Source: Scortum barcoo (lineage: Eukaryota > Chordata > Actinopteri > Centrarchiformes > Terapontidae). Taken from it: a DNA stretch of 64,000 nt. Shown one piece after another: positions 62,997-64,000 of the stretch. How positions within the stretch are numbered: the stretch's first letter is position 1; each line of letters begins with the position of its first letter. Under the pieces are notes generated by a model. The model had not been told where the DNA came from. It was given only the letters and a program-made list of their open reading frames with translations, and made no database searches. Made by a program: the position numbers and the translations under genes. Location of the stretch: assembly GCA_023238725.1 (NCBI GenBank), contig CM041545.1, positions 11,687,782-11,751,781 of the forward strand, given 5' to 3'.

Positions 62997-63777
62997 TGAA
63001 TACCCATGGTGCGACAATGACAGTGCCTATGAAAGCCCTTGAAACTGTAATTAAATTATAGTAAAAAATTATTACATTAACTACAGAATAACAAGCTACC
63101 ATACTATATTAAAACCCTTACAGCCTCATGGTTCACCTGCACAGGTGTTTTCATACCTGTTAAGCCCTCTCATGAGCCTCCCTGGTTGGTTTACCAGATC
63201 TAGACCCGCCTCTGCACACTGTGACAGATCTTTGCAGCACCCAATCAATTGATAGCAACCATCACAAGACAAAAAAAAATGTCTATGTCTATGTCCTTAT
63301 TTTTCACTCATCCATCTCATCAAGAGATCTACCCTTAAGATCTTCAGCCGTGGCTTTCTCTCTCCCCCTCCTGGGTGAGGCAAATAAAGGAAAGGCCGCG
63401 CTCAGTGCCCACTGTCTCCACTTCACTTCCTGCGGCTAACCAGCTGTTTTTGTCTAATTGGCGGAGTAAACACTGTCTCCCTTTCAACACTATTAAATTA
63501 ATCAGAGCTCTTCTCATTGCTACAGGGGCATAAAGACTGTGTGGACTTCATGGAATCAACTCTTTCCTCTGTGGACATCTGACATGTCATTTCAGAAAAA
63601 GCACAAGAAATAACATCAATAAGGGCGATAAGAGTCTAAGACCTGGCTCAACTAAATGGAACAGAGCCCTTATTTATGTTATTAAGCACAAATGAATAAA
63701 AAAGTCTACCTGAAGCACAGCTCCAGATATCTTCAACATGAACAGACGTTTAACCAGATAACTGGAAACACCTGTAA

Positions 63778-64000
63778 GATCTTTGTTACAACGTCCAGAA
63801 AATGAGGCTGGGCTTGGACGAGGCCTCGTTGGATATTATAGTGAAGGATGTCCAGCAATTTTCTTTAGTTAAAGATGAGGTCTTAAGGGACATCTATGAT
63901 GCAGGCAAAACACAAAGGCTCAGCTCTACTATGAAATACTTTGATTGGCACTTTCCTTTCTCCACATTTGAACCTGGTGTTAAAAGGGTCAAGAGCCAGA
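63778..64000 (+). other. ORF open at the right edge, unidentified
   Basis: From the stop at 63775 a plus-strand frame stays open to the window end (74 codons), with the first ATG at 63802: MRLGLDEASLDIIVKDVQQF, SLVKDEVLRDIYDAGK, then KYFDWHFPFSTFEPGVKRVK. The composition is protein-like (charged and hydrophobic residues alternate, few Cys) and unlike chance ORFs nearby. A second frame just before it (MNKKVYLKHSSRYLQHEQ, from 63690) stops at 63803, which would fit a decayed transposon-derived ORF with a frameshift. I do not recognise the family. Confidence 0.3.

Larger units (their letters stand above)
1..64000 (-). other. dab2ip: dab2ip gene, 5' half (partial)
   Basis: Five minus-strand exons in one transcription order match the N-terminal part of DAB2IP, a Ras GTPase-activating protein of the SynGAP family. 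The known family protein has PH, C2, RasGAP, proline-rich and coiled-coil parts and scaffolds DAB2, ASK1 and TRAF2 signalling at membranes. Only the region before the C2 domain is here. The common exon and both alternative starts resemble DAB2IP more than RASAL2 or SYNGAP1, while the PH exons are shared across the family. Teleosts often keep two copies; which one this is cannot be told. The gene continues past base 1 and probably past base 64000, so the span is a minimum inferred from exon order. Confidence 0.85.
58413..64000 (-). other. dab2ip upstream intron (or 5' flank)
   Basis: The exon preceding 58412 was not found here, so the PH-isoform first exon is probably beyond the window. The right part holds two diverged copies of one sequence block (61118-61602 and 62617-62996) and an ORF that runs off the edge from 63778. 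Nothing else is recognised in 59000-61000. Confidence 0.6.

Noticed and set aside
1..64000. Gene identity as rasal2 or syngap1
   Set aside because: The PH exons fit all family members, but the common exon (ESPPER...ATPFRVT) and both alternative leaders match DAB2IP specifically.
1..64000. tRNA, rRNA, CRISPR array or prokaryotic operon
   Set aside because: No cloverleaf with A/B boxes, rRNA core sequence or spaced direct repeats was seen; exon structure and repeats show a vertebrate nuclear genome.
58413..64000. First coding exon of the PH isoform
   Set aside because: I looked on the minus strand for an ATG exon ending in phase 1 before a donor and related to SYNGAP1 SYAPFRD, and found no convincing candidate.

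Overview
This is a vertebrate nuclear window, most likely from a ray-finned (teleost) fish. It is AT-rich and has long stretches with no gene. It carries CA/GT microsatellites, several interspersed repeats of types familiar from teleost genomes, and very short exons with consensus splice sites. It has no operons, no ribosome binding sites and no dense ORFs. Nearly all listed ORFs of 60-217 codons look like chance openings in intronic DNA.

The one gene I can identify is on the minus strand: the 5' half of a dab2ip orthologue (DAB2IP/AIP1, a synaptic-type Ras GTPase-activating protein and signalling scaffold). In transcript order the window holds: (1) an internal exon at 58412-58288 with the start of the split N-terminal PH domain (WNPKYCVV, like SYNGAP1 WNPRFCII); (2) an internal exon at 53415-53286 continuing the PH region (LLRRTISVPVE, QFPEY); (3) an alternative first coding exon at 48719-48680 (MDPDTSAHPEAQH, like the mammalian MEPDSLLDQDDSY start); (4) a second alternative first coding exon at 17649-17526 (SYYYR, RLQRQRSRSRSRTRP, like the mammalian MSAGGSARKS start); (5) the common exon at 3615-3503 (ESPPERTGRRRSMPGSSS...ATPFRVT). 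All three upstream exons that can join the common exon end with one extra G, and the common exon begins with AG. Each junction therefore rebuilds a GAG (Glu) codon, so the three 5' ends share one splice acceptor. The C2, RasGAP and coiled-coil exons lie beyond base 1 and the first PH-isoform exon lies beyond 58.4 kb, probably outside the window.

Layout: 1-3502, downstream intron. 3616-17525, intron with a LINE 3' end and repeat copies. 17526-17649 with its upstream flank, RS-rich alternative start. 17650-48679, a 31-kb intron with microsatellites, repeats, a possible further noncoding first exon ending at 36831, and the longest ORF (40813-41466), which is unexplained. 48680-48719 with its GA-rich upstream region, the MDPD start. 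48720-58287, introns flanking the 53.4-kb exon. 58413-64000, intron or upstream region with a diverged direct duplication and an unexplained ORF running off the right edge.

Functionally the window is an alternative-promoter region. It decides whether the protein carries a PH domain, a short acidic leader or a basic RS-rich leader before the shared RasGAP body. Identifications rest on remembered family sequences and splice-phase logic; no database search was run.
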